A stretch of DNA of 64,000 nucleotides from an uncultured Acidobacteriota bacterium (GCA_903873705.1 CAIQPK010000072.1:146910-210909); one strand, 5' to 3'. Counted from the first letter of the stretch, positions 17,860 to 26,249 are shown. A program made the numbers and translations. The notes: generated by a model from the letters alone, not told the origin.

Positions 17860-17889
17860 GGTTCGCAACTGCTGAATCGGTTGCGAACC
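17860..17889. terminator. Perfect 10-bp inverted repeat between convergent genes
   Basis: GGTTCGCAAC and GTTGCGAACC around a 10-base loop, between the stops at 17851 and 17924. There is no T run on either side, so it is a hairpin that may act as a bidirectional terminator or mRNA end. Confidence 0.6.
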
Positions 17890-17923
17890 ACGGTGCATGG
17901 AGGTGTCCGGCTGGGGGTGCGGG

Positions 17924-18853
17924 CTAGGTGAGGCGGCCGCGGACGCCGAGGATGATGCAGTGCGCGTGGTGGGTGAGGTGGGAGAGCGTTGACCAGGGAA
18001 CGTGATCGGCGAGTGCGCCGCGCTCCTGGAGGCCAACGACGACCATGCTGGCTGCTTCCTGACGAGCGACATCGGCGATGGTCTCGGAAGGAATACCGTA
18101 CTCCACCCTCAACTTGGTCTTGCTGTAGTGGTCGACGTCGCCTGGGAGAAGGCGAGCGAGTTCCAGCTTGACGCGCTGCTCAAGGAGTTCGGGGTCGAGT
18201 CCGGGAGTGCGTTTGCGGTTTTCGACGACGTGCAGCAGGGTGATGCGGCCGTGAAAACGCTCGGCCAACCCGGTGGCGTATTGGGCAGCGCGGAGGCCGG
18301 TGGTGGCGAGATCGGTGGCGAAGAGGATGGAGCGGAAGGGGAAGGGCTCGGCCTGGCAGTGCGGGCCAATAATCAGCACGGGGCAAGAAGCGCGACGCAG
18401 TACGCATTCCGCTACTGATCCCAGCGCGAGGCGCTCGACGCCGCTGGCGCCGTGCGAGCCGACGATGATGAGGTCTGATTGCTCGTCATGCGCGGCTTCG
18501 ATGATGACATCGAGGACGTCACCGTACTCGACGATGGTTTCTGGATCGAGCGCCCGCAGCTCGGGGTCTGAGGCGATGAGTTTGTCCATTTTTTGCTGCG
18601 CTACTTCAAGGTTGAAGGCGAGCACGTTGCCGGCAGTCATCTCAGGACTGGTGCCGTAGTAGTAGGGCAGTGCGGCATGGACGAGTGTGAGTTCAGAGCC
18701 GAAGATCTGGGCGATCGTGACAGCGGTTTTCAGGGCCCGTGCGGCGGGCTTGGAAAAGTCGGTGGCTACGAGAATTCTCTTGAAGACGATCTCGGTGGTG
18801 GCGAGATGAATTTCTTCTTCTGTGGGCGCGAGTTCAAGGGTGGCTGTGCTCAT
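17924..18853 (-). CDS. Universal stress protein, two-domain (USP-A)
   Basis: 309 aa with two UspA domains. Domain 1 (about 28-170) has FKRILVATDFSKPAARAL and the intact ATP loop GSHGASGVERLALGSVAECV. Domain 2 (about 180-309; FRSILFATDLATTGLRAAQYA) has a degenerate loop (GLQERGALADHVPWSTLS), so only the first half likely binds ATP. The ATG at 18853 has AGAGG upstream; the frame extends further but codes for no strand. The promoter region carries a CRP-type palindrome centred at -41.5 from a TACGCT -10 box (site 18929-18944). Part of a cluster of three similar USPs in this window. Confidence 0.88.
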   Translation of the reverse strand: MSTATLELAPTEEEIHLATTEIVFKRILVATDFSKPAARALKTAVTIAQIFGSELTLVHAALPYYYGTSPEMTAGNVLAFNLEVAQQKMDKLIASDPELRALDPETIVEYGDVLDVIIEAAHDEQSDLIIVGSHGASGVERLALGSVAECVLRRASCPVLIIGPHCQAEPFPFRSILFATDLATTGLRAAQYATGLAERFHGRITLLHVVENRKRTPGLDPELLEQRVKLELARLLPGDVDHYSKTKLRVEYGIPSETIADVARQEAASMVVVGLQERGALADHVPWSTLSHLTHHAHCIILGVRGRLT

Positions 18854-18901
18854 AAGAGACCTCTCAGGATGCGGCAATGGATGAATCCCAACTTAAGCAT
18901 G

Positions 18902-18944
18902 AGCGTATCCAGTGATGACAAATGGGACAGTGATGCTGGTCACA
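18902..18944 (-). promoter_or_regulatory. Predicted class II CRP/FNR-type site and -10 of USP-A
   Basis: AGTGA-TGCTGG-TCACA at 18929-18944, with -10 TACGCT reading minus at 18907-18902. This predicts transcription start near 18895, with the site centred at -41.5. Confidence 0.6.
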
Positions 18945-19008
18945 GTGGGTGAGTTTTGGTGGAAGAGGGAGGCGGATGCACAGGGAATGAGCGGGACCGC
19001 AGCTTGTC

Positions 19009-19608
19009 TTATACCGCGGCGAGGGCCACGGCCTGGCGGTCGGCGTAAAGCATGCGGGCAGCAGTGATGCACTGCGCCATGCCGAAGGCGATGAGGTATC
19101 CGAAGACCAGGAAGGCAATGGTGCGTGGCTGCAAATCGGGGCCGTAAAGCAGGGCCGGGACGAGATAGGCGATGCCGCATAGGAGCGCAATGGCCGAGGC
19201 GGCGTAGTTCCAGACGGTGGTGGGTTCGGCGACACCGTGTTTGGCGACGACGAATTCGGCGATGGCTATGCCGAGAGCCTGGAAGCCGACGAGATACAGG
19301 AACCAGTGCATCTGGACGCGATCGATGACGACGGAGAACAGGATGATGCCGATGATGGAGCCCGCAATGCCCTGGATGCGAAGCGCGAACTTTGCGCGCC
19401 GCGTGGCGGCCATAAAGCTGGTGGCGAAGATGATGGCGCTATCGAGAATGCCGTATGCGGCGAGGCACAGTACGGAGATGGCTATGGCGAAGGGAAGGAG
19501 GAGCAGGGTTTTGGCCATGTCGGGAATGACCAGGACGGCACTTCCAATTAGAAGCGCGAGGACGCCGCGGATCAACGTCGCTGCCCAGAAATGAATGTCA
19601 TTCTTCAT
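19009..19608 (-). CDS. HdeD-like (DUF308) membrane protein
   Basis: 199 aa, six hydrophobic helices: AATLIRGVLALLIGSAVLVIP, LLLPFAIAISVLCLAAYGIL, IQGIAGSIIGIILFSV, LYLVGFQALGIAIAEFV, AASAIALLCGIAYLVPAL and IAFLVFGYLIAFGMAQCI. This is the three-repeat two-helix pattern of the HdeD/DUF308 family, linked to acid and membrane stress in enterobacteria. The start is ATG 19608 with GGGAGAC upstream; the five extra N-terminal codons of the open frame are not needed. Its upstream region holds a perfect TGTGA-N6-TCACA palindrome (19682-19697), which points to co-regulation with the neighbouring USPs. Confidence 0.8.
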   Translation of the reverse strand: MKNDIHFWAATLIRGVLALLIGSAVLVIPDMAKTLLLLPFAIAISVLCLAAYGILDSAIIFATSFMAATRRAKFALRIQGIAGSIIGIILFSVVIDRVQMHWFLYLVGFQALGIAIAEFVVAKHGVAEPTTVWNYAASAIALLCGIAYLVPALLYGPDLQPRTIAFLVFGYLIAFGMAQCITAARMLYADRQAVALAAV

Positions 19609-19680
19609 AAGATGTCTCCCCATTCACACTCCATGTTGATCGCGTTGCGGGAATAATGCCGTGATCCGTCGCAACACGCC

Positions 19681-19755
19681 CTGTGACGGATGTCACAGGC
19701 AAGGCACTTCATGGATTACAGCAAGAATGCAACCGGGTATGTGATGGTTGTCACC
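19681..19755. promoter_or_regulatory. Two CRP/FNR-type palindromes in a divergent promoter region
   Basis: CTGTGACGGATGTCACAG at 19681-19698 is a perfect CRP consensus palindrome. TGTGA-TGGTTG-TCACC lies at 19740-19755. They sit between the divergent HdeD-like gene and USP-B. For HdeD, a CATTAT -10-like box (19658-19653, minus) places the first site near -43. Confidence 0.65.
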
Positions 19756-19846
19756 GTTGCCTGTGGAGGCGCTCACTGCTTGCGGCGGAGAGCGGCAGTA
19801 GTCTGCATCTGGAATGCACCTGCCCTTAGGCGTGCATAGGTGACTT

Positions 19847-20740
19847 ATGCCGGTAATCAATGATCAAGTTGGCCTGATTCTCGATCGCGTCGTCCTGGCA
19901 ACCGACTTCACATCCGCTTCTGAAGTCGCGGTTGCGTATGCCAAGAGACTGGCGAAGCGGTTCGCTTCGACGGTGACGCTGACCAATGTTGTGGACCTTT
20001 CCGGTGCCACTCGTTCGGAGTCGGCCATTATGGGCATGCCGATGGCGAAGCTGCTCCACCACAGCGCGGAAAACCTGGAACAGCTGTTGGGCGAGATGAC
20101 GATGGAAGAGATCCGTGCCACGGCGCAGACGCTGGAATCGCATAGTCCCGCGGCGGCCGTTATCGGGTTATCGACGGATTTGAAGGCTGACCTCATCATT
20201 ACGGGAACGCATGCCCGGCGTGGGCTGGACAAGGCGATCATGGGATCGTTTTCGGAAGGCGTTATTCGTCACGCGGCTTGTCCTGTGCTGACGATCGGGC
20301 CGAAAGTGCCGATGCCCGAGCCCGGCCCGGGAACGTTTCACACGATTGTGTTCGCCACGCATTTCGGGCCGGAGTCCGCGGACAAGGCGGTGACCGCGTT
20401 TGCGCTGGCGCAGGATAGCGGAGCGGCGATTTACTTGTGCCACGTGCTGAAGGATGCGGGCGAGGATATTTCAGACACGCTTGCGCTGCACCTGCGTTTT
20501 GAGGCGCAGCTGGGCGACCTGATCCCGGGCTCGGCTTACGACTGGTGCAATCCGGAGTGTGTCGTGGAACATGGCAAGGCGGCACCGCACATCCTGGCGC
20601 TTGCGAAGAGGGTTGGCGCCGATCTGATTGTGCTGGGCGCGACGCCAAGCCTGACGTGGTATGCGCACCTGGTCGAAGGCACGGTTGGACAGGTGATTGC
20701 CGGGTCGGAATGCCCGGTGATGACCATCGGTTCGAAGTAG
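19847..20740 (+). CDS. Universal stress protein, two-domain (USP-B)
   Basis: 297 aa, two UspA domains. Domain 1 (about 12-150): LDRVVLATDFTSASEVAVAYAKRLAKRF and ATP-loop-like GTHARRGLDKAIMGSFSEGVIR. Domain 2 (about 160-297; FHTIVFATHFGPESADKAV) ends LGATPSLTWYAHLVEGTVGQVIAGSECPVMTIG, with the glycine loop lost. The ATG at 19847 has AGGTG upstream. A hairpin (20766-20783) follows the stop, and a Crp/Fnr regulator gene starts 60 bp downstream, so the pair may be co-transcribed. Presumed cytosolic stress-survival role by family; no direct evidence of function. Confidence 0.87.
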   Translation: MPVINDQVGLILDRVVLATDFTSASEVAVAYAKRLAKRFASTVTLTNVVDLSGATRSESAIMGMPMAKLLHHSAENLEQLLGEMTMEEIRATAQTLESHSPAAAVIGLSTDLKADLIITGTHARRGLDKAIMGSFSEGVIRHAACPVLTIGPKVPMPEPGPGTFHTIVFATHFGPESADKAVTAFALAQDSGAAIYLCHVLKDAGEDISDTLALHLRFEAQLGDLIPGSAYDWCNPECVVEHGKAAPHILALAKRVGADLIVLGATPSLTWYAHLVEGTVGQVIAGSECPVMTIGSK

Positions 20741-20765
20741 CGGGACAGAGAGCATGCAGCTGGAC

Positions 20766-20783
20766 CGACTGCCCAAAGGCAGT
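20766..20783. terminator. Hairpin after USP-B
   Basis: GACTGCC-CAAA-GGCAGTC, seven paired bases and a four-base loop, without a T run. Possibly a weak terminator or mRNA stabiliser between USP-B and the regulator gene. Confidence 0.45.
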
Positions 20784-20800
20784 CACGGAGTGAATCAACC

Positions 20801-21517
20801 ATGAACCCAAGTGCCACGCCACTGCGTCGCCAGTCAAGCTGCGCATCCTGCGCGTATCGGTCATCACGGATGTTCTGTAACCTGTCGCCGACGGCGCTGA
20901 TGGAGTTTGACGGCCTGGGTATGCAGATGAGCCTGCCGAAGGGGGCGATCGTCTTCCATGAGGACGACGTCAGCAACGGCGTGCTCATCCTGTGCACGGG
21001 ACAGGTGAAGCTATCGTGCAGCTCGAAGGATGGGCGGACGCTGATTTTGAAGATTGCGATGGCCGGCGATGTGCTGGGGCTGGGCGCCGTGATGTCGGGT
21101 TGCCGCTATGAGGTTACGGCGGAGACGCTGGAGCCGACGATCGTGAAAAATATTCGACCGGACGAATTCCTGGCGTTCCTGGAGAAGCATGGGCAAGCGA
21201 GTATGCACGCGGCCAAGGCCTTATCTGAGGAATACAAGTCTGCCTTTTTCGATGCGCGTCGCCTGGCCTTATCGCCCTCTGCGGCGGGGCGGCTTGCGGC
21301 GGTGCTGCTGGACTGGGGAAGGGCGGCTTCAGCCGGCAAACCCGAGATGATCTTTACGATGACGCTGACACATGAAGAGCTGGCCAACCTTGCCGGCACC
21401 TCGCGCGAGACGGTGACGCGTGCCCTGGGCCGCTTCCAGAAGGACAAGCTGATCGAGATCAGGGGCACATCGATCACGATTATGGCGCCGGCGCGGCTTG
21501 AAGCTCTGGCCAGTTAG
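20801..21517 (+). CDS. Crp/Fnr family transcriptional regulator with N-terminal Cys cluster (1)
   Basis: 238 aa. The N-terminus has C14-x2-C17-x8-C26, followed by a cyclic-nucleotide-type beta-roll (FDGLGMQMSLPKGAIVFHEDD...GRTLILKIAMAGDVLGLGAVMSG) with another Cys at 101, the dimer helix, and a winged helix-turn-helix with recognition helix TSRETVTRALGRFQ. The RETVxR signature matches CRP, which reads TGTGA half-sites, rather than FNR (VETxxR, TTGAT). The Cys arrangement resembles FNR-type Fe-S sensing but has a wider last spacing, so the ligand (Fe-S, zinc or thiol switch) is open. It lies 60 bp after USP-B. A paralogue is at 26283-26972. Confidence 0.88.
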   Translation: MNPSATPLRRQSSCASCAYRSSRMFCNLSPTALMEFDGLGMQMSLPKGAIVFHEDDVSNGVLILCTGQVKLSCSSKDGRTLILKIAMAGDVLGLGAVMSGCRYEVTAETLEPTIVKNIRPDEFLAFLEKHGQASMHAAKALSEEYKSAFFDARRLALSPSAAGRLAAVLLDWGRAASAGKPEMIFTMTLTHEELANLAGTSRETVTRALGRFQKDKLIEIRGTSITIMAPARLEALAS

Positions 21518-21554
21518 CCAATGCGACTCTCGTTGTAAGTGGGGCACAGCCAGC

Positions 21555-21597
21555 CGTGATGGTTATCACGGCATTCCCGGAGAGATTTTCTTATAGT
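21555..21597 (+). promoter_or_regulatory. Predicted class II CRP/FNR-type promoter of USP-C
   Basis: CCGTGATGGTTATCACGG (21554-21571) is a perfect palindrome, and -10 TATAGT lies at 21592-21597. The predicted start at 21604 puts the palindrome centre at -41.5. Confidence 0.7.
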
Positions 21598-21633
21598 GCC
21601 TTCAGGTTACGTGTTGGAGGTCGAGACACTTTT

Positions 21634-22596
21634 ATGAACTCAACAGGACAGACCGGACAAGCAACAGCGGCGGAGCGATCGATGCCGTTACCGGGCAGCG
21701 GCGGGGCCACAACCGGCCCGTCACGGCCATCTTTCCACAATGTGCTCGTGTGTACCGACCTTTCGCCCGCGTCGACTCCTGCGCTGCATGAGGCGGCCCG
21801 GTTTTGCCGGGTTGCGGGTAGCCATCTTGTGGTGCTCCACGCCTGCCAGTGCGGTCTCCTTTCGAAAGGAACGGAGGAGGGGATCGACCAGGTTGCGGAG
21901 CAGTTATGCCGCCAGGATGGAAAGCTTCAACGTGTGGCGGACGAGATGCGCCGCAGCGGGGTTTCGGTGGAAACGGTGCTGGAGTATGGTCCCACTTCGG
22001 AGGTCATTCTGAAGTGCATGGCGACGATGCATATCGATCTCGCCATCCTGGGGACGCACGGCGCGACGGGAACTGAGCGATTGTTCTGGGGATCGACTGC
22101 GGAAGAGGTGTTGAGAAAGGCAAGCTGTCCGGTGATGACGGTTGGGCCGAGAGGAACCGTCTCCAAGGCGGATGGACCTCGACCTGTGATTTTTGCGACG
22201 GATTTTCAGAGCTGCTCTACCGAAGCGGTGCACCTGGCGTCCGCGATGGCGAAGGCAGCAGGGGGGCCGCTGCACTGCGTGCATGTGCTTCCGCTCTCGA
22301 TGGATGTAGAGGGCCGGGCACCGATCATTCCGCAGGTGATGACGGAAGCCTTGCGGCATATGCTGGAGCAGAAGCAGGTGAACAACGCGGATGCCGTTTG
22401 TGCGGTGACGTATGGGAGCGAAGTTTCGCATGCCATCGTGGATTATGCGAAGGCGCATGATGCCCAGGCGATTGTGCTGGGCGTGCACCGGACGTCTTGG
22501 TTTGCGACGCACCTGGTTCCCCATGTGACGTACCGGATTATTGTGACGGCCTCGTGCCCGGTGGTGACTATTTCTTCGGAACCGGCAAAGGAATAA
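21634..22596 (+). CDS. Universal stress protein, two-domain (USP-C)
   Basis: 320 aa. A Gly/Thr-rich leader of about 35 residues is followed by domain 1 (FHNVLVCTDLSPASTPALHEAARF ... ATP loop GTHGATGTERLFWGSTAEEV). Domain 2 (PVIFATDFQSCSTEAVHLASAMAKAAG ... LGVHRTSWFATHLVPHVTYRI) has lost its loop, the same asymmetry as USP-A and USP-B. I chose ATG 21634, with GGAGG at 21615-21619, because the open frame further upstream overlaps the predicted operator and promoter. The promoter has the best CRP-type class II geometry of the cluster. Confidence 0.87.
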   Translation: MNSTGQTGQATAAERSMPLPGSGGATTGPSRPSFHNVLVCTDLSPASTPALHEAARFCRVAGSHLVVLHACQCGLLSKGTEEGIDQVAEQLCRQDGKLQRVADEMRRSGVSVETVLEYGPTSEVILKCMATMHIDLAILGTHGATGTERLFWGSTAEEVLRKASCPVMTVGPRGTVSKADGPRPVIFATDFQSCSTEAVHLASAMAKAAGGPLHCVHVLPLSMDVEGRAPIIPQVMTEALRHMLEQKQVNNADAVCAVTYGSEVSHAIVDYAKAHDAQAIVLGVHRTSWFATHLVPHVTYRIIVTASCPVVTISSEPAKE

Positions 22597-22666
22597 GATA
22601 GGCGCGTCGGGCACGCCCATCCGGCAGCAGGAGAGCCACGCCATCGCCGAGTTTAATCAGGCCCAG

Positions 22667-24259
22667 GTGCCGTCGCGGTCCAGTGCGCCTTATGAGGCGG
22701 AGCGCTGGCTGGCGGCGATTGTGGCGTCGTCGGACGATGCGATCCTGGGCAAGTCTCTAGATGGCGTTATCACGAGCTGGAACGAGGGCGCTACGCGCAT
22801 CTTCGGGTATTCAGCTGACGAGGCTATCGGCAGGCCGATTTCGTTGCTGGCGTGGCCCGGTGAAGAGGAGCGGATGGAATCGTTCCTGGAGAAACTGAGG
22901 CGGGGCGAGCGGGTCGACCACTTTGAGGTTTCCCGGCGGCATAAGAACGGCAGCAAGATTTTCGTTTCACTGAGCTTGTCTCCCATTGTGGACGCCGATG
23001 GGACGGTGATCGGGATTGCGAAGATTGCCCGCGATATTACCGGGCGAAAGGCGGCAGAAGAACGGCTGGCTGCCAGTGAATTGCGGCTGAGGACTCTGAC
23101 TGAACAAGAGGCGACAACGCGCGCGGAAATGATTGCGGACCGGCGCTTCCGTGAATTGATTGAGAACGCTCCCGACGCTATTGTGCAGGTTGACCCAGCG
23201 GGGACGATTGTTATCGCAAACCGGACGGCGGAGACGATGTTTGGCTATGGTCGCGACGCGCTGACGGGAACGAGCGTTGACGCGCTGATACCGGCGAAGG
23301 TTCGCGGTCATCATGCTGCGCATCGGGCGGCGTTCGCGGCGGCGGGAGAGATTCGCCCGATGGGAGCGGGGCTTGACCTTCGGGCGCGGCGGAAGGACGG
23401 CACCGAGTTTCCGGTGGAGATTAGCCTGAGCCCGGTGAAGACCGACAGCGGCACGCACATGACGGCGGTAATTCGCGATGTGACGGAGCGCAAGCGGACG
23501 GAGGAGCGCGTTCGGTCTTTGCAGGAAAGCTACATGCTGGAGCTGGAGTCGCGGCACAAGGAGTCGGAGCGGCTGAACAGCCTGAAGAGCGAGTTTATCG
23601 CCAGTGTGAGCCATGAACTACGCACGCCGCTGCACACGATTATTGGCTTTTCAGAGCTGCTTGGAGAGCAGGAGCAGGGAACGCTGAATGAGAATCAACA
23701 GCGGTTTCTGCACCATATCCAAGCCGATGCCGAGCATTTGCTGGGGCTGATCAATGACGTGATCGATTTGAGCCGGGTGGAAGAGGGGCGCCTGAAGGTG
23801 CGGACGGAGACGCTTTCGGTCCGTGCGGCGATTTCTGAGGCGGTGAATGCGATCAACGGGATGGCGCGGTCGAGGGAAGTTACGGTGCGGGAAGGGCAGT
23901 GCCCGAACGTTTTGGTGCTGGCCGATCCTTTGCGGTTGCGGCAGATTCTTTACAACCTGCTGAGTAACGGGGTGAAGTTCACGAAGCCGGGGGGCGAGGT
24001 CGCGGTGAATGCCGTGCTCGAGGACGGATTTGTGCACATCACCGTTTCCGATACGGGGATAGGGCTCCAACCGGAGGAGTATGCGCGCATTTTCGACAAG
24101 TTTTACCAGGTTGGCCTGACCGTAGCGGGGGTCCGAGAAGGTACGGGACTGGGATTGACGATTTGCAGGCAGCTGGTGGAGATGCAGGGCGGCAGGATCT
24201 GGGTGGAAAGCGATCCGGGCCAGGGCAGCCGGTTCCAATTTACGATTCCCGCCCAATAG
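22667..24259 (+). CDS. Sensor histidine kinase with two PAS domains
   Basis: 530 aa, no transmembrane segment, so a cytosolic sensor. PAS 1 about 15-130 (ASSDDAILGKSLDGVITSWNEGATRIFGYS), PAS 2 about 158-280 (FRELIENAPDAIVQVDPAGT ... HMTAVIRDVTERKR). HisKA follows with the phospho-acceptor His316 in FIASVSHELRTPLHTIIGF. The HATPase domain shows N box LRQILYNLLSNGVKFT, G1 DTGIGL and G2 GTGLGLTI. The GTG start at 22667 has no good ribosome site. AGGAG at 22629-22633 is well placed for an in-frame ATC at 22643, so the true start may be unusual. The response regulator that follows is the likely partner. Confidence 0.85.
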   Translation: MPSRSSAPYEAERWLAAIVASSDDAILGKSLDGVITSWNEGATRIFGYSADEAIGRPISLLAWPGEEERMESFLEKLRRGERVDHFEVSRRHKNGSKIFVSLSLSPIVDADGTVIGIAKIARDITGRKAAEERLAASELRLRTLTEQEATTRAEMIADRRFRELIENAPDAIVQVDPAGTIVIANRTAETMFGYGRDALTGTSVDALIPAKVRGHHAAHRAAFAAAGEIRPMGAGLDLRARRKDGTEFPVEISLSPVKTDSGTHMTAVIRDVTERKRTEERVRSLQESYMLELESRHKESERLNSLKSEFIASVSHELRTPLHTIIGFSELLGEQEQGTLNENQQRFLHHIQADAEHLLGLINDVIDLSRVEEGRLKVRTETLSVRAAISEAVNAINGMARSREVTVREGQCPNVLVLADPLRLRQILYNLLSNGVKFTKPGGEVAVNAVLEDGFVHITVSDTGIGLQPEEYARIFDKFYQVGLTVAGVREGTGLGLTICRQLVEMQGGRIWVESDPGQGSRFQFTIPAQ

Positions 24260-24261
24260 AG

Positions 24262-24304
24262 GGTGACTGGCGTCACAGTGAGAGTTTGTCCAGTTTTCTA
24301 AACT
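24262..24304 (+). promoter_or_regulatory. Predicted class II CRP/FNR-type promoter of the response regulator
   Basis: GGTGA-CTGGCG-TCACA at 24262-24277 and -10 TAAACT at 24299-24304. The start predicted 7 bp later is 24311, the first base of the GTG start codon. The site centre is at -41.5. Confidence 0.65.
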
Positions 24305-24310
24305 GAAAAC

Positions 24311-24733
24311 GTGGACACCGCTTTGCTGGATCACATTGGGGCGCACGAAAAAGCCCCGACGAGACGTATTTTGATTGCGGACGATGCTCCGAGCAGTCGC
24401 GAACTGCTGCGTTCGATCCTGGCTGACAGCGGCCACGAAGTGGTTGAGGCGACGGATGGCGTTGAAGTGCTGGAGTCGGTGGTCTGCTCTCTGCCTTCGC
24501 TGATCATTATCGATATGGAGCTATCCGGCATTGATGGCTATGACACGCTGCGGCGGGTGAGAGCGCTGCCGGGTTCTGAGCGCACCCCGGTCGTCGCCCT
24601 GATTACGGAACCGGCGCACGTGGCGCGCGAAGAAATTATGGCGGCGGGGTTCTCGGCTTACCTGGTGAAACCGATCGCACCGTCCCAGCTGCGCGCCTGC
24701 GCACGGCGATTGCTGGCAGGCAGCCAAGGCTAG
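24311..24733 (+). CDS. Single-domain response regulator (CheY-like)
   Basis: 140 aa, one receiver domain: acidic pair in RRILIADDAPSSRE (Asp24/25), phospho-acceptor Asp68 in IIIDMELSGIDGYDTL, and the conserved Lys in YLVKPI. The usual Thr/Ser after beta-4 is shifted (VVALITE rather than ALTA), so switching may be atypical. It has no output domain, so it acts through a partner such as the upstream kinase. GTG 24311 has no Shine-Dalgarno sequence, and the predicted promoter would start the message at that very base, suggesting leaderless translation. Its stop overlaps the stop of the convergent sigma54 activator by 3 bp. Confidence 0.83.
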   Translation: MDTALLDHIGAHEKAPTRRILIADDAPSSRELLRSILADSGHEVVEATDGVEVLESVVCSLPSLIIIDMELSGIDGYDTLRRVRALPGSERTPVVALITEPAHVAREEIMAAGFSAYLVKPIAPSQLRACARRLLAGSQG

Positions 24734-26079
24734 AGCCCGTAGCGCTTGACCTTGTAGCGCAGGGCGTCGCGACCGATTCCCAGTCTGCGGGCGGCTTCTG
24801 ACAGGTTGCCGTTGGATGAACGCAATGCTTCAACGAGAAGTCGCCGCTCCTGTTCCGCAAGTGGCATAAGGCCTTCCTGGGGGATGGACTCGTCGGCGCT
24901 GATATCGCGGGTGAGGTGGTCGGGCAGGTCGTGGATGTCGATCAGGGGACCGTCCGTCAACATGCATGCACGCCCGATTACATGCTCGAGCTCGCGGACG
25001 TTGCCGGGCCAGGTATACCGCTCGAGCAGGAGCAGGACGCGAGGAGTGAGACCTTCCGTGGCCTTATCGAACTCGCGGCTGAACTTCCGTACAAAGTGCC
25101 GGGCGAGCAGGGGAATATCCTCGGGGCGATCTTTCAAGGGTGGAACGGTCAACTCAACCATGGACAGGCGGTAGTAGAGGTCCTCGCGGAAGTGGCCCTC
25201 GGCGACGGCGGTCCGGAGGTCGCGGTGGGTGGCGGCAACGATGCGCACGTTTACCTTGCGCGGGGTTTGCGAGCCGACGGGGAGGATCTCCTGGTTCTGC
25301 ACAGCACGCAGGAGCTTGGCCTGGGTGGAGAGGGGCATGTCGCCAATTTCATCGAGAAAGAGCGTTCCGCCATTGGCGAGCTCGAAGAGGCCGGTCTTGT
25401 CGCGGTCGGCTCCGGTGAAGGCGCCACGGACGTGGCCGAAGAGCTCGCTCTCGAAGAGGGTTTCGACGACAGCGGAACAGTTCAGTACGACAAACTTACC
25501 CGTAATCCTGCTGCGGTGATGCAGCGCGCCGGCAACGAGATCTTTGCCGGCGCCGGTGGCGCCCTGGATGAGGACGGAGCGGAAGTGCGGGGCGATGCGT
25601 TGAATCATCGCGAAAAGGTTCCACATCTGGTCGCTGCGTGCGATGAGACCTTCGAACTCGAACTCCTGTGGGTGCTCGACGGTGGACGACTGGATTTTTC
25701 GCCTGCGTTCGGCCGAGGCGATGAGGTCGGCCACGCGACTGCGTAGAGCGGCAAGTTTCACGGGCTTTTCGAGATAGTCAGCGGCCCCGTTCCGGATGGC
25801 GGCGACGGCGGTTTCGGTGGTGTAGTGCGCGGTCATCAGGATGACGTCAATGAGGGGATCGAAGCCGACCACCTGCTGCAGGACGTCGAGGCCGCTCAGG
25901 CCGGGCATCACGAGGTCCGTGATCACGAGCCTGGGGCGCAGCTGGCGTACGAGTTCGAGCCCCCGTTGGGGGTCCTGGGCCGTGTGGACGGCTGCTTCGG
26001 AGCTGGTCAGCGCGGTCGACAGCAGATCCAGGCTGCGGGGATTATCGTCGATCACGACGATGTCGATCATTTGGGCCAT
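24730..26079 (-). CDS. Sigma54-dependent NtrC-family response regulator
   Basis: 449 aa. Receiver 1-120 with Asp55 in LVITDLVMPG and Lys105 in YLEKPV. The AAA+ domain (about 143-380) has Walker A GATGAGKD (173-180), the sigma54-contacting loop GAFTGA (219-224), Walker B GGTLFLDEIGDMP, and arginine-finger region REDLYYRLSMVELTVPPL. A Fis-type HTH closes the protein (NLSEAARRLGIGRDALRYKVKRYGL). It activates RNA polymerase-sigma54 when phosphorylated. Its gene is divergent from the second Crp/Fnr regulator, whose upstream region has a -24/-12 promoter, a likely target. The cognate kinase is probably the PAS kinase nearby. Confidence 0.92.
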   Translation of the reverse strand: MAQMIDIVVIDDNPRSLDLLSTALTSSEAAVHTAQDPQRGLELVRQLRPRLVITDLVMPGLSGLDVLQQVVGFDPLIDVILMTAHYTTETAVAAIRNGAADYLEKPVKLAALRSRVADLIASAERRRKIQSSTVEHPQEFEFEGLIARSDQMWNLFAMIQRIAPHFRSVLIQGATGAGKDLVAGALHHRSRITGKFVVLNCSAVVETLFESELFGHVRGAFTGADRDKTGLFELANGGTLFLDEIGDMPLSTQAKLLRAVQNQEILPVGSQTPRKVNVRIVAATHRDLRTAVAEGHFREDLYYRLSMVELTVPPLKDRPEDIPLLARHFVRKFSREFDKATEGLTPRVLLLLERYTWPGNVRELEHVIGRACMLTDGPLIDIHDLPDHLTRDISADESIPQEGLMPLAEQERRLLVEALRSSNGNLSEAARRLGIGRDALRYKVKRYGL

Positions 26080-26205
26080 GGTGGTAGTGATTCAGCGAAT
26101 CGTAGCAGGAGTGGGGCCAAAAGGTCGCTTATGTAGGTTATATGACCCAACGAATGGGTGAAATGACCCACATGTCAGGGATTCGGAAGGTCGTGAACAT
26201 GCGTA

Positions 26206-26249
26206 AGTGATTGATATCACGACGAGGTGTGTTTGGCGCCCCGATTGCT
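26206..26249 (+). promoter_or_regulatory. CRP-type palindrome and predicted sigma54 promoter of the second Crp/Fnr gene
   Basis: AGTGA-TTGATA-TCACG at 26206-26221, then TGGCGC-N5-TTGCT at 26234-26249. The latter matches the -24/-12 consensus TGGCAC-N5-TTGCA with GG and GC at the required spacing. It predicts a start near 26260, about 23 bp before the ATG. Confidence 0.65.

Noticed and set aside
18893..21620. Sigma54 promoters at the other stress genes
   Set aside because: Candidate GG...GC pairs (for example before USP-A, HdeD and USP-B) either have the wrong spacing or match only the GG and GC bases. Sigma70-type -10 boxes fit better where assigned.
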